Shown here: piece after piece, positions 53,740 through 62,974 of the stretch
How positions within the stretch are numbered: the stretch's first letter is position 1
Layout of the letters: every line of letters begins with the position of its first letter
Assembly: GCF_000331515.1 (NCBI RefSeq)
Contig: NZ_AMZO01000030.1
Coordinates: forward strand, 38,657 to 102,656
Source: Photobacterium marinum
Lineage (GTDB): Bacteria; Pseudomonadota; Gammaproteobacteria; Enterobacterales; Vibrionaceae
Length of the DNA stretch: 64,000 nucleotides
Direction: 5' to 3'
Notes under the pieces: generated by a model
What the model saw: the letters and a program-made list of their open reading frames with translations, nothing else
The model's database searches: none
What the model was told of the DNA's origin: nothing
Translations under genes and position numbers: made by a program

Positions 53740-54129
53740 ATGAGAGGTGCTCTATGGGGCTGTTTGTGTCTGTTAATTGCTTTTATAACAGCATGCGGAA
53801 CAAGTGACAGTTCGCTCAGGGACAGTGGTCATAATGAATCGTATATTCAGGGCTTTCATGATGGCAGGCATAGCGGTTTGCAGGAAGCTGGTAATGAGTT
53901 TGAACATTACATACGAGACGAAACTCGATTTAACACTGATGCTGACTATAAGGCCGGATGGTTGGCGGGAGAAGGTGAGGGCAAAAAGTTGCAGGCTCAG
54001 GCGACTTCGGTTGGTGGTTCTGTGGGAAATGCAATGTCGTCACAGTCAAGTAAGCCAACAGATCCTGAAACAGTTGCAAAAGAGGTTCTGGAGCATACGG
54101 ACACGTCACAGCTTAAGAACTTAAAGTAA
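53740..54129 (+). CDS. Small lipoprotein, 129 aa
   Basis: Lipobox ITAC (Cys19) after a hydrophobic signal; then a soluble Gly/Asp-rich body with repeated FHDGRHSG and YKAGWLAGEGEG segments and a Gln/Ser-rich tail. No family recognised. GGGAG 6 nt before the ATG. Confidence 0.75.
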   Translation: MRGALWGCLCLLIAFITACGTSDSSLRDSGHNESYIQGFHDGRHSGLQEAGNEFEHYIRDETRFNTDADYKAGWLAGEGEGKKLQAQATSVGGSVGNAMSSQSSKPTDPETVAKEVLEHTDTSQLKNLK

Positions 54130-54154
54130 TTTTTCTGTTTAGCTGTTTTTTGAG

Positions 54155-54170
54155 CTGCAAACGTTTAGGC
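54155..54170. promoter_or_regulatory. Weak PurR-like sequence
   Basis: GCAAACGTTT matches the core of the PurR box ACGCAAACGTTTGCGT, but the outer bases differ. It is about 180 bp before the oxygenase gene. Low confidence. Confidence 0.2.
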
Positions 54171-54346
54171 AAACGATTATTTGTTTCTTGTGGTAAATAC
54201 AGTTTTTCCAAATTGCTTTTGTTTCAAACTTGTTACTGTTTGGTTGAGTCAATACAATCCCCGTCATAAAAATGATTTCATCACAGATGAATATCATGCG
54301 ATTGCTCATCGCCTAACAAAAAACAGTCAGTCAGAAGAAGATAAGT

Positions 54347-55186
54347 ATGAAATTGGAAGCAGTTGATTATACAGCGGATAATGCTGAAGAGCTTTTCGTT
54401 GAGTCACTACGTAATACCGGTTTCGGTGTTCTTAAGAATCACCCGATCCAGCAACAGATGGTAAGCGCTATTTACAAAAACTGGGAAGCGTTTTTTAACT
54501 CAGAAGATAAGAATGTCTTCCGCTTTAATGCCGAAACTCAGGATGGCTTTTTTCCTTCTGAAGTTTCAGAGGTAGCAAAAGGACACACCAAGAAAGATAT
54601 CAAAGAGTACTTTCACTACTATCCTTGGGGACAATGTCCTGATGCGCTGAAGCAAGAACTACAAAATTACTATGAAGAGGCAAATAAACTTGCTTCTGAG
54701 TTGCTTTCCTGGGTCGAGAAGCATTCACCGGCAGATGTTTCTAAACTTTATTCACAACCGCTTTCAAGTATGATTGATGGCAGTGATAAGACGCTGTTGC
54801 GCGTACTGCATTATCCGCCGTTGAAAGGTGATGAAGAGCTTGGCGCCATTCGTGCCGGAGCACATGAAGATATCAATCTGCTGACCGTTCTGCCTGCGGC
54901 AAACGAGCCGGGTCTTCAGGTGAAAACGAAAGAAGGTGATTGGCTTGATGTTCCTTGTGATTTCGGCAACCTGATTATCAATATCGGTGACATGTTGCAG
55001 GAAGCGTCAGGCGGTTATTTTCCGTCAACAACTCACAGGGTAATCAATCCGGAAGGTGCCGATAAGTCAAAGGCTCGAATCTCCTTGCCATTGTTCCTTC
55101 ATCCAAAGCCGGAAGTGGTACTTTCTGAACGCCATACAGCGGATAGTTATCTGATGGAACGCCTGAAAGAACTGGGTGTAATTTAA
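54347..55186 (+). CDS. 2-oxoglutarate/Fe(II) oxygenase, isopenicillin-N-synthase family
   Basis: Fe(II)-dependent oxygenase. Seen: 279 aa; iron ligands in AHEDINLLTV (His, Asp) and TTHRVINP (His), and the 2OG-binding Arg in ARISLPLF. N-terminal DIOX_N-like NTGFGVLKNHP. The substrate cannot be read off; relatives act on many small molecules and on cellular metabolites. No biosynthetic cluster surrounds it. Ribosome-binding site weak. A strong terminator follows. Confidence 0.9.
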   Translation: MKLEAVDYTADNAEELFVESLRNTGFGVLKNHPIQQQMVSAIYKNWEAFFNSEDKNVFRFNAETQDGFFPSEVSEVAKGHTKKDIKEYFHYYPWGQCPDALKQELQNYYEEANKLASELLSWVEKHSPADVSKLYSQPLSSMIDGSDKTLLRVLHYPPLKGDEELGAIRAGAHEDINLLTVLPAANEPGLQVKTKEGDWLDVPCDFGNLIINIGDMLQEASGGYFPSTTHRVINPEGADKSKARISLPLFLHPKPEVVLSERHTADSYLMERLKELGVI

Positions 55187-55219
55187 TTCAGTCGGGTTTT
55201 TGCTACGTCTGAGATCAAT

Positions 55220-55250
55220 AACGCCGGTTAACAGAAACCGGCGTTTTTTG
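55220..55250. terminator. Intrinsic terminator of oxygenase gene
   Basis: Perfect 10-bp stem AACGCCGGTT/AACCGGCGTT with TTTTTT following. Confidence 0.88.
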
Positions 55251-55270
55251 TACCAGTTGGAGTGAAGGGA

Positions 55271-56677
55271 TTACTGAACCACTTCGCCGCTTTCAACAAC
55301 GGTCTTTCTGACTTTATCGCTGAATTCCAATGCTTCTTTGCGAATAGCATCTTCATCAACTGTCAGCATGTTACGGTTTTCCATTAGCAGCTTGCCATCA
55401 ACAATGGTGTGCTTAACGTTTGACGCGTAAGCCGAATACACCAGGGCCGAATACGGATTGTAAACCGGTACCATGTTCGGTGCTTTGGTGTCGATCACGA
55501 TGATATCTGCCAATTTACCGGCTTCCAGCGAACCGATAGTGTTTTCCATGTGCAGGGCACGAGCCGCGCCGATTGTCGCCATTTCGATCACTTTCATCGG
55601 CGGCATGGCTGCACGATCTTTGTTGACCAGTTTATGAACTTTGGCAACCTGGTTGAACTCATCAATGGTGCTGAGGGTATTGCCGGACATCGGGCCGTCT
55701 GTACCCAGACCGATGCGCAGCCCGTCATCGAACATTTTCAGGGCAGGGGAAACACCTTTTGCGGATTTGATGTTGGCACTCATGTTATGGGCGATGCCGA
55801 CGTCATGTTTTTTAAGCAGGGCTATGTCATTGTCATCAACATTGATCACGTGCGCACCAACCAACTTAGGGGTCAGCGCTCCGATATCGGCCATGTACTC
55901 AACCGGTGTTTTACCACTGCTTCGTTCTGCAATTACCAGGTTTTCACGCTCAGATTCAGCAAGGTGGATCATCACCGGCACATCATGTTTAAGTGAAAGT
56001 TCGGTGATTTTCTGCAGGGCTTCTGTGGTGTTGGTGTAAGGCGCGTGAGGAGCGAAAGCCGGGGTAATACGAGGGTGATCTTTGTATTGTTCTATAAAGT
56101 TCAGCGCGTATTGAATACCTTCATCGGCATTGGCTGCGTCAGCAACCGGGAACTTGATGACGGTTTCACCCAGAACGGCACGCATACCGATTGTATCGAC
56201 GGTTTTAGCGACTTCATCTTCAAAGTAATACATGTCGGCATAAGTGGTGACACCGCCTTTGATCATTTCCACGTTACCCAGCTGGGCACCGATGCGAACC
56301 ATATTGCGAGAAACCAGTTTTTTTTCAAGCGGGAAAATATAACGGTGCAGGCGATCAGGGACATCATCGGCCAGAGAGCGGAAGACCGTCATAGATACAT
56401 GGGTATGCGTGTTTATCAGACCCGGCATCACAATGTCGCCATCAGCATCAATGGTTTTGGCTGCGAGGTAGTCTTTGATGTTCGAGCCGTCTGTCACGGC
56501 GAAAATTTTGTTCTCTTTCACTGCCACCAGGCCGTTGTTATAGACAGTGTTCTCCTGATTCATTGTCAAAACGGTGGCATTTTTGATAAGCAGATCGACT
56601 TTTTCCAGGGCTAAAGCTGAAGTGCTGGCGAGGGAGGTTGCTGCAAGGGAGACAGCGAGAAGTGTTTTCTTAAACAT
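55271..56677 (-). CDS. Secreted amidohydrolase, SAH/MTA-deaminase-like
   Basis: Seen: 468 aa; signal peptide MFKKTLLAVSLAATSLASTS with cleavage near ALA-LEK; metal motif NTHTHVSMT, APHAPYT, IHLAESE, and GTDGPMS, the full set of the MtaD/TrzN subtype 3 amidohydrolases. Most relatives deaminate adenosine derivatives in the cytosol; a periplasmic copy is unusual and may act on an extracellular nucleoside or other aminated heterocycle. ATG at 56677 chosen over a TTG 9 bp upstream. Monocistronic. Confidence 0.87.
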   Translation of the reverse strand: MFKKTLLAVSLAATSLASTSALALEKVDLLIKNATVLTMNQENTVYNNGLVAVKENKIFAVTDGSNIKDYLAAKTIDADGDIVMPGLINTHTHVSMTVFRSLADDVPDRLHRYIFPLEKKLVSRNMVRIGAQLGNVEMIKGGVTTYADMYYFEDEVAKTVDTIGMRAVLGETVIKFPVADAANADEGIQYALNFIEQYKDHPRITPAFAPHAPYTNTTEALQKITELSLKHDVPVMIHLAESERENLVIAERSSGKTPVEYMADIGALTPKLVGAHVINVDDNDIALLKKHDVGIAHNMSANIKSAKGVSPALKMFDDGLRIGLGTDGPMSGNTLSTIDEFNQVAKVHKLVNKDRAAMPPMKVIEMATIGAARALHMENTIGSLEAGKLADIIVIDTKAPNMVPVYNPYSALVYSAYASNVKHTIVDGKLLMENRNMLTVDEDAIRKEALEFSDKVRKTVVESGEVVQ

Positions 56678-56817
56678 TGAAGACAATCACTTAAATGATA
56701 CAGGTGTCCGATCATACCCTCTGAACTTGAGCTGGAAATGTGTATTACTGAATTTGCGAATGTAATTGTGATAACCATCACTTTTCGGCTAGCAGCAAAT
56801 CGTATTCTGGATAAGAA

Positions 56818-56839
56818 AACAGCACCAAAAGGTGCTGTT
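56818..56839 (-). terminator. Intrinsic terminator of the MATE gene
   Basis: Perfect stem AACAGCACC/GGTGCTGTT with AAAA loop, then a T-rich - strand flank. Confidence 0.78.
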
Positions 56840-56864
56840 AATCGTTTGCTTGCTGTTCTTTCTA

Positions 56865-58214
56865 TCAGTTTGGTGATTTTTTCTTGTTATACCGTAAGGT
56901 GAAAATCATCCAGGCGGTTAATGCCAAGCTGCAAAGTGGTAATGCAATCCAGACTCCGTTAACACCGACGAACTTGGCCAGGGTGAAGATGAACAGGGTA
57001 ATAAGAATGAGCTTGCCTCCGGTCAGGAACGAAGCTTCTCTTGCTTTATTCACCGACTGGAAATAGGTCGCACCTACCAGCAATAAGCCCTCCATCGGGA
57101 GCCCCCAGAAATAAAGATGCATCCCGTTTACGGCCTCTGGCAGCAGGGTCGGATTATTTCCGGCAAAGAGGTAGACCACATAGTCAGGGAAGCCGTAAAG
57201 GAAAGCTACACCACTTAGAGCCACCAGTAAGGTGGCGGCAAAGGCCATGTTGCGGGCTTTGATCACTCGCTCAGTCTGTCCGGCTCCGGTGTTATAGCTG
57301 GTAATCGGCTGGATACCAAGGGCAATTCCTTCAAATATCAGGTAGAAGAAAGCTTCGGTATAGCTGACGATGCCGTAAGCGGCGACATGAATGGCACTTC
57401 CTACCCAAAGGAAGGCTTTATTATGCAGAGTCAGCACTACTGATAAATACAGGTACATAAGCAGGCTGGAAAGACCCAGTCTGCTGATTTGTTTTACGCT
57501 GTCCCAATGTAGCCTTAGGGTTTGCCAGTTGATTTTCAGGCGGGTTTTCTTACCGAAAAAGTGTTGCAGGCAGATCAGGGAGGTTACGGCTTGTGACAGC
57601 ATGGTGGCGATGGCGGCTCCGGTCAGCTCCCATGGAATAACGACGATAAATACCCAGTCGAGCACAACATTAAGCACCCCGCCGAAAATCATGATCCAGG
57701 TAACCCGGTTAGGTTCACCGTCATTTCGCAACAGCGATGAAAACGCCATAGAGACAACCGGAAACACGCCCAGGGCGAAGTACCAGAACAGGTAGTCTGA
57801 TGCCATCTGGAAGATCTCACCTTCCGCGCCCAGCCAGCGCAGGACATCATCAGCGAAAATAATGCCTAAGCTGCAGCTTATCAGGGAAATAATCAGGCAG
57901 AGAGAAAGGGCATTTCCTACGATAATTCTGGCCTGGTCCGTATGTCCTTCGCCGAGCTTTATTGAGACCAGGGCAGAGGCTCCCATACCGACCATCGCAC
58001 CCAGTGCATAAAGGATTGATCCGATAGGGTAGCCAAGCATGATCCCGGCAAGGCCGTTTTCGCCGATGAAATGACCGACAAACATGCCGTCGATAGCAAC
58101 GTAAATACCAGTAACCAGCATGGCAGCAATGGTTGGCATGGTGTAGCGGATGAAGAGTCGGAAAATGGCGTCATCCCGCAGTGATAAATGTGGTGCTTGG
58201 CTGATTTCTGGCAT
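56865..58214 (-). CDS. MATE-family multidrug or metabolite exporter
   Basis: Sodium- or proton-driven efflux. Seen: about 449 aa with 12 hydrophobic helices in two repeats; features of the DinF/MepA-type branch: MFVGHFIGENGLAGI, GMGASALVSIKLGEG, EGIALGIQPITSYNTGAG. Start: ATG at 58214; a TTG 21 bp earlier is possible, and neither has a clear ribosome-binding site. Substrate unknown. Confidence 0.9.
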   Translation of the reverse strand: MPEISQAPHLSLRDDAIFRLFIRYTMPTIAAMLVTGIYVAIDGMFVGHFIGENGLAGIMLGYPIGSILYALGAMVGMGASALVSIKLGEGHTDQARIIVGNALSLCLIISLISCSLGIIFADDVLRWLGAEGEIFQMASDYLFWYFALGVFPVVSMAFSSLLRNDGEPNRVTWIMIFGGVLNVVLDWVFIVVIPWELTGAAIATMLSQAVTSLICLQHFFGKKTRLKINWQTLRLHWDSVKQISRLGLSSLLMYLYLSVVLTLHNKAFLWVGSAIHVAAYGIVSYTEAFFYLIFEGIALGIQPITSYNTGAGQTERVIKARNMAFAATLLVALSGVAFLYGFPDYVVYLFAGNNPTLLPEAVNGMHLYFWGLPMEGLLLVGATYFQSVNKAREASFLTGGKLILITLFIFTLAKFVGVNGVWIALPLCSLALTAWMIFTLRYNKKKSPN

Positions 58215-58340
58215 GAAAGTGAGTTCTGATGACAAATTAACAGGGAGCTATAGTATCGGATGATCCCTTAAACAGGGTATCGATATGATCACTATATTTT
58301 GAATGATGTCAGTTGTCAGCCTGTATAAATCAGCCAGATA

Positions 58341-58988
58341 TTATTGTTGCGATGAGGTCACATGATTTAGCGGGTAATAAGCGGTTAACAGCAGGTAGCG
58401 ATGAACAACCTTTCCATTGCCATGTCTTTTTAGCGGGTGATGAACTTCGTGGGATCCGCCGGACAGGGCATATTTTTGCTCCAGGCTTTTCGGTAGAGAA
58501 TGTGCACAATCCTGGAGTCGGATACCGTCGGCGATGTACTCATCTGAATTAGCAGGTAAGTGTCCCAGCCACCAGGCCGGAATTTCTTTACTGGCTTTGC
58601 TGCGGTCGAACCAATGGTCAGAAATAACCAGCAGGTGCTGTGGTTTGTCAGTGTCTGTTTGCTTACAAGCCGCACTAATTGATTGCAGTAGCGCTTCACG
58701 GCGGCCCAGATTGGCGCTGTCCAGACGATGGGCGATAACCAGAATATAAAAATGCGGTGTTTCGATAGTAAAAACTGGTTGTTCCTGATTTTCTTCGCTT
58801 GGTGATTTCACAAGGGTGGCGTTGATATCGGCTTGCTTCATGGTCGATATAATGCGTCGGCATAAAGCTTTACCCATGTGATATTCGCGCATCCCCCGGT
58901 TATGTACTGTCGGATAATGATGCTCACATAGCTGCAAGCAGTCAGACTGAAACTGGTTGATACTGACAGAAAGAAGATCTCTGACCAA
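58341..58988 (-). CDS. Hypothetical protein, 215 aa
   Basis: Not recognised. Soluble, with a helical first third (MREYHMGKALCRRIIST), a central LLVISDHWFDRS segment and several Cys and His residues (HHP, KYALSGGSHEVHH). Starts at a TTG with GAGG 9 nt upstream; an in-frame stop just before rules out anything longer. Seems Vibrionaceae-specific. Function unknown. Confidence 0.65.
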   Translation of the reverse strand: MVRDLLSVSINQFQSDCLQLCEHHYPTVHNRGMREYHMGKALCRRIISTMKQADINATLVKSPSEENQEQPVFTIETPHFYILVIAHRLDSANLGRREALLQSISAACKQTDTDKPQHLLVISDHWFDRSKASKEIPAWWLGHLPANSDEYIADGIRLQDCAHSLPKSLEQKYALSGGSHEVHHPLKRHGNGKVVHRYLLLTAYYPLNHVTSSQQ

Positions 58989-59141
58989 AGATGAAAAGCC
59001 TCACAAACACAATACAACATGCTTAGCCTGAAAAATTGGTTAGGTAAATGGGTCAGGCCAAAAACATTTTATTACAGATAAGTTATCGTAACAGAAAAAT
59101 ATGCTTTGCCTGACGATTATTCAATGATTTAGTGATCAAAA

Positions 59142-59167
59142 AAGCCCCTTTTTGGGGGCTTCTTAGC
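59142..59167 (-). terminator. Intrinsic terminator of msrPQ
   Basis: Stem AAGCCCC/GGGGCTT (T-rich loop), preceded by AAAAA on the + strand, that is a T run downstream on the - strand. Confidence 0.85.
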
Positions 59168-59188
59168 AAATATTGATGATTTTAACAG

Positions 59189-59824
59189 TTATAGCTTCGA
59201 AGAGGCTGCGCGATTCGGGCCGGAAAATCCTGAAAACCACCGTTTGAATGTCTTATATCTCAGGCCAAGCAGAATTAATGAAACCAAAATATACAGAGCA
59301 GGCTCTGTAATTCCGGACTTTACCGACCAGTAATAGTGGATCGGGCTCAGAAGCAGGGCGAGATAAACAAGGTTATGCAGCTTTTGCCAGCGGAAGCCAA
59401 GACGGCGTTGCATGTTTTGAGTTGAGGTGACTGCCAGAGCAAGCAGGATCAGCCAGCTGATAGCACCCAATGTCAGGTAAGGGCGAGAAGCAATTTCAAC
59501 GGCAAGTAGTGACCAGTTGAAGTTGAGATCCAGCGCCAGATAGCCCAGCAAGTGGAGTGCCGCCCAGAAAAAGCTGTATAAGCCTGTCAGGCGGCGAATT
59601 TTCATCAGTCCGCCTTGCCTGAAGTATTTGGCAACAGGGGAGATCAGCAAGGTTACCATCAGGGTATTGAGTGCTGCCTTTCCGGTAAAGTGGCTGATGC
59701 CCTGAACCGGGTCAGCTCCCAAGTTGCCGCTGAGAGTCTGTAAAATCAGTAACGCAGCAAAACTGAGCGATACCAGATGGATGATGACTTTCAGTCCGGT
59801 AATGTGTTTAGGTGACAGCTTCAT
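59189..59824 (-). CDS. msrQ: MsrQ, haem b membrane subunit of the methionine sulfoxide reductase system
   Basis: Passes electrons from the respiratory chain to MsrP. Seen: 211 aa; six hydrophobic helices with paired haem-binding His in LHLLGYLAL and HNLVYLALLLSPIHYYWS. Its ATG overlaps the msrP stop (TGATG), so translation is coupled. Confidence 0.93.
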   Translation of the reverse strand: MKLSPKHITGLKVIIHLVSLSFAALLILQTLSGNLGADPVQGISHFTGKAALNTLMVTLLISPVAKYFRQGGLMKIRRLTGLYSFFWAALHLLGYLALDLNFNWSLLAVEIASRPYLTLGAISWLILLALAVTSTQNMQRRLGFRWQKLHNLVYLALLLSPIHYYWSVKSGITEPALYILVSLILLGLRYKTFKRWFSGFSGPNRAASSKL

Positions 59825-60837
59825 CAGTAGTTTTTCCTCAAATCCATACCTTTGTACAGGCTCGCTACTTCTTCCGCATAGCCGTTGAACATTTTGGTCG
59901 GCTGACGTCGGCTGCTGAACAGACTCCCTTCACCGATAAAGCGCTCACTGGCCTGACTCCAGCGCGGATGGTCAACTGTCGGGTTAACGTTGGCATAGAA
60001 GCCGTATTCCTGAGGAGCCAGCAGATTCCATGTAGTCGGCGGTTGCTTGTCTGTCAGGGTGATTTTGACAATAGATTTGATGCTCTTGAAACCATACTTC
60101 CACGGAACAACAAGCCGGATTGGAGCACCATTTTGTGGAGCCAGGGTTTTACCGTAAAGGCCGACGGAAAGCAGAGTTAACGGATGCATAGCTTCATCCA
60201 GCCTCAAACCCTCGACATAAGGGTAGTCAATGCCGCCGCCTAGACGCCGCGATGCCTGTCCCGGCATCTGTTCAGGATCGTAGAGGGTTTCAAAGGCAAC
60301 ATACTTAGCGCTGTTTTTCGGATCGGCTTTTTTCAGCAAAGCCGCTAAAGGAAAACCAATCCATGGGATATTCATCGACCAGGCTTCGACACAGCGCAGT
60401 CGGTAGATTCTCTCTTCCAGAGAGAATGAGGAGAAAATATCCTCATAGCCCAGCGTCAAAGGTTTGTTGACCAGTCCGCCAACTTCAATGTTCCATGGGT
60501 TCGTTGTGAAATTGGCTGCGCGAGCTGCCGGATCTGACTTATCGGTACCAAATTCATAAAAATTATTGTACTGAAGAATTTTACTCTCAGGTGTCAGTGC
60601 AAGCTGCTTATCAGAGTACTGTGAGGTTTGGGTTGTAAGTGCCCGGCGTGCATCTTTGAGTTCTTTTTTTGAACCGGTGAAGGCATCAAATAACCCGGCA
60701 TTGGCTTTTGCCGCAATTGGCATTCCGACAAGGGTAATTCCCAGCTTTTTAAGGATATCGCGGCGTTGGCGGTAGACTGATTCAGGGGTTGCTTCGTTTT
60801 CGCTTAATGTCCAGCGTGATGTTTTCTTGATGAGCAT
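59824..60837 (-). CDS. msrP: MsrP, periplasmic molybdopterin methionine sulfoxide reductase
   Basis: Repairs oxidised methionines in periplasmic proteins. Seen: 337 aa; Tat signal with RRDILKKLG (twin Arg 25-26); Mo-coordinating Cys149 in [20 protein letters not shown]; typical C-terminal [23 protein letters not shown] ending. First gene of msrPQ. It depends on Moco, so the mod operon at 42 kb supports it functionally. Confidence 0.95.
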   Translation of the reverse strand: MLIKKTSRWTLSENEATPESVYRQRRDILKKLGITLVGMPIAAKANAGLFDAFTGSKKELKDARRALTTQTSQYSDKQLALTPESKILQYNNFYEFGTDKSDPAARAANFTTNPWNIEVGGLVNKPLTLGYEDIFSSFSLEERIYRLRCVEAWSMNIPWIGFPLAALLKKADPKNSAKYVAFETLYDPEQMPGQASRRLGGGIDYPYVEGLRLDEAMHPLTLLSVGLYGKTLAPQNGAPIRLVVPWKYGFKSIKSIVKITLTDKQPPTTWNLLAPQEYGFYANVNPTVDHPRWSQASERFIGEGSLFSSRRQPTKMFNGYAEEVASLYKGMDLRKNY

Positions 60838-61026
60838 ATTCTTCCTTAATTTTCCGGCTTATTCCGTATCTTTTTACGGTGTTTTTCGTTGGCTTATATC
60901 TGTATGTAATATCAAGAGACCTGAATAATTAGTGAAAAATTTCATCAAATTGCACTTTGATTTTAGTGATAAAGGCGGTATGTTTCGGCTCGAAGTAAAA
61001 TTTATCGCTTAGTTCAGGGAATTTGA

Positions 61027-61443
61027 ATGATTAAAAAAGCTGTTTTGATTTCAACTCTTTTGGCCTTACCTATGCAGGCTGCTGCACTTACTTCTCCACT
61101 GACTGCCGGTGTTTTCCTCGGCAGCCCGACATCTGGACTAACGGTACAGTATCGCGATGATTACAAGTTCGCTGTAGGTTTTAATGAGCCAAGTTTTTCT
61201 GTTGATGCAATCTGGAATGCCAGTGATATGGCAACAGGAAGTATGTACTCGCCTCTCTATGGATTCACCGGTATTCAATGGGTAGATGACAGTGAACATG
61301 AGTGGGGACCTCGTGGCGGTGTTGGAATCGTCCTGCCATACCATTATGTGCATATGTATGCAGAGGCTGGCGTGACATGGTATATGCAAAAAGAGTCAAG
61401 CATGGAAGTTGAAGGCGCTGTTGGCGTAAGGTTTAACCTCTAA
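61027..61443 (+). CDS. Small exported protein, 138 aa, probable outer-membrane barrel
   Basis: Signal peptide 1-20 (QAAA-LTS), alternating beta pattern, Gly- and Tyr-rich, and a Phe-Asn-Leu end. Resembles small OMPs of Vibrionaceae, unassigned. AGGGA site 6 nt before the ATG. Confidence 0.7.
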   Translation: MIKKAVLISTLLALPMQAAALTSPLTAGVFLGSPTSGLTVQYRDDYKFAVGFNEPSFSVDAIWNASDMATGSMYSPLYGFTGIQWVDDSEHEWGPRGGVGIVLPYHYVHMYAEAGVTWYMQKESSMEVEGAVGVRFNL

Positions 61444-61508
61444 TATTTTTGTTGGGATTGACGGATTTTTTTGCGAAACTGCCGCTTTCTCAATATTTAT
61501 AATTTTCT

Positions 61509-61991
61509 ATGACTGATTTACACGACTTCCATGCCAACCTTGAGTTACAGCATATCTATCTTGAGGCTTACGCAGAACGTTACCATTTCCTGAAACAGTT
61601 TTTCGAAAGTTATTATTGTTATCGCCATGGCTTACTGACCCGAAACGGTAAATCCGACTGGGAGCAGATCTTTGAGTTCAGTCCTCGAACTGTAGCAGCG
61701 ACTAAAGTTACTGATCGTAAGCAGCTTGTTCGTGAGCTGCGTATGCCATTGACGGTATTGACTGGAAAGCTGAAAGAGATGGTCAGAGATGATGAGCTGA
61801 GTATTAAGTCAATAAAAAAGTTATTAGACTCACATCTGGATTATGTAATCCTGACTCGCCATGAGCATCAGAAGCTGAAGAAGGCTGGCTTGCTGGACAG
61901 AATGCCTGCCGATTATTATCAGCAGAATAGTGACAATTACCTTGTTACGGATGCCAGATTCAGCGTTGTCGGAATTAGTTTTACTGCTTAA
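61509..61991 (+). CDS. Hypothetical protein, 160 aa
   Basis: Not recognised. Soluble, mostly helical, many His and Tyr at the start (HDFHANLELQHIYLEAYAERYHF) and a basic middle. No signal peptide. Reads as a real gene by length and neighbours; no good ribosome-binding site seen. Confidence 0.65.
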   Translation: MTDLHDFHANLELQHIYLEAYAERYHFLKQFFESYYCYRHGLLTRNGKSDWEQIFEFSPRTVAATKVTDRKQLVRELRMPLTVLTGKLKEMVRDDELSIKSIKKLLDSHLDYVILTRHEHQKLKKAGLLDRMPADYYQQNSDNYLVTDARFSVVGISFTA

Positions 61992-62039
61992 GAAATTGAT
62001 TAACTTCAAGTTGAGCGCATATTAAAAATCCCCTGTTAC

Positions 62040-62702
62040 TCAGAGATGTCCGGTTTTTACCAGCATCAGGCAGCCTTTCCGTGTTGATGGCTGATGAGTA
62101 CTTCCGGCCGGGTTTCGGAGCCAGGTTCCTTTCTCATATTCGCCCTGTTCATCACAGAACTCTCCTGAAAGAATAAAGACTTCCTCGCCGCCGTCATGCC
62201 GGTGGCGGGGTAATGATGTATCGGGTTGCCATTTCATCATGACTGTCTGCTCACCTTTAAAGCCATGTAGAGGCAGTGTAGACATGCCGTTTTCTAATCC
62301 CGGTTGCCAGCTTGCATTGTGGGTATCAAGCCGGAAAATTTCATTATCCTCTTCAGGAAACATATTAAGCTTTACGTATAGCAGGCAGCCGGTATTGCTA
62401 CCCGGTGAGTGATATGAACCCGGCGGGTTTCGAATATAGGTACCTGCGGGGTAGTCGCCGCCTTCATCTTGAAATACGCCGTCGATAACGAAAATTTCTT
62501 CCCCGTTGGGGTGGAAATGAGCCTGAAAATGGGTGTTGGGGTCATAACGAACAAGGCTGGTGACTTGGCCACTTTCTGCCGCTTCCCGCTCAAGCGGGAT
62601 CCGCCAGACTCCGGTGGAAGGAGAGGCCAGCCATTGCTGGTCGGTTGTATCTATCACCACTCGCTGATGCCTGTCCATATTGAATGAAGATAGTACGTTC
62701 AT
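62040..62702 (-). CDS. Double-cupin protein, ChrR-like
   Basis: Seen: 220 aa in two cupin halves, each with a metal-binding set: first FHPNGEEIFVIDG with H-x5-EE, second HRHDGGEEVFILSG, and a closing HQP. They resemble the C-terminal cupin of ChrR, the zinc anti-sigma factor for singlet-oxygen sigma factors, but no anti-sigma N-terminal zinc-finger domain is present, so it is more likely a small-molecule sensor or enzyme. GAGG site. Direct repeats precede it (62734-62769). Confidence 0.8.
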   Translation of the reverse strand: MNVLSSFNMDRHQRVVIDTTDQQWLASPSTGVWRIPLEREAAESGQVTSLVRYDPNTHFQAHFHPNGEEIFVIDGVFQDEGGDYPAGTYIRNPPGSYHSPGSNTGCLLYVKLNMFPEEDNEIFRLDTHNASWQPGLENGMSTLPLHGFKGEQTVMMKWQPDTSLPRHRHDGGEEVFILSGEFCDEQGEYEKGTWLRNPAGSTHQPSTRKGCLMLVKTGHL

Positions 62703-62733
62703 CTTCGCAGCCTCAATTTACTTCTCTGATTTA

Positions 62734-62769
62734 GTTTATACGATGAACTGTTGTTTATACGATGAGCTG
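62734..62769 (-). repeat. Direct repeat upstream of the cupin gene
   Basis: GTTTATACGATGAACTG (62734-62750) and GTTTATACGATGAGCTG (62753-62769), 16 of 17 identical, 19-bp period. A third partial copy TTTACGATGA is at 62808-62817. They sit 31 bp before the cupin start, where an operator or promoter element would be. Confidence 0.55.
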
Positions 62770-62974
62770 ATTACGCGCCAGATACTATACAAATTGATAA
62801 TTTTGACTTTACGATGACGAAGTGTGGTGGGAAGCCGCGTACAATGGCTTGGTGTTAAAGACTCTGACAGAAAAACGCTGGTGCGGTGTATATAACTTGA
62901 GAAATGGTTCTATTGAAAAGTTATAACAGCCCAATGTTTGCCATACTTTCAGTACCTCAAAGGGAGACGTTTTT

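Noticed and set aside
53483..53743. 86-codon + strand frame before the small lipoprotein
   Set aside because: Composition is not protein-like and it overlaps the start of the pseudouridine synthase gene.
54181..54366. 61-codon frame before the oxygenase gene
   Set aside because: No ribosome-binding site and it overlaps the real start.
58838..59020. 60-codon - strand frame
   Set aside because: It overlaps the 215-aa hypothetical gene in a second frame and is the weaker of the two.
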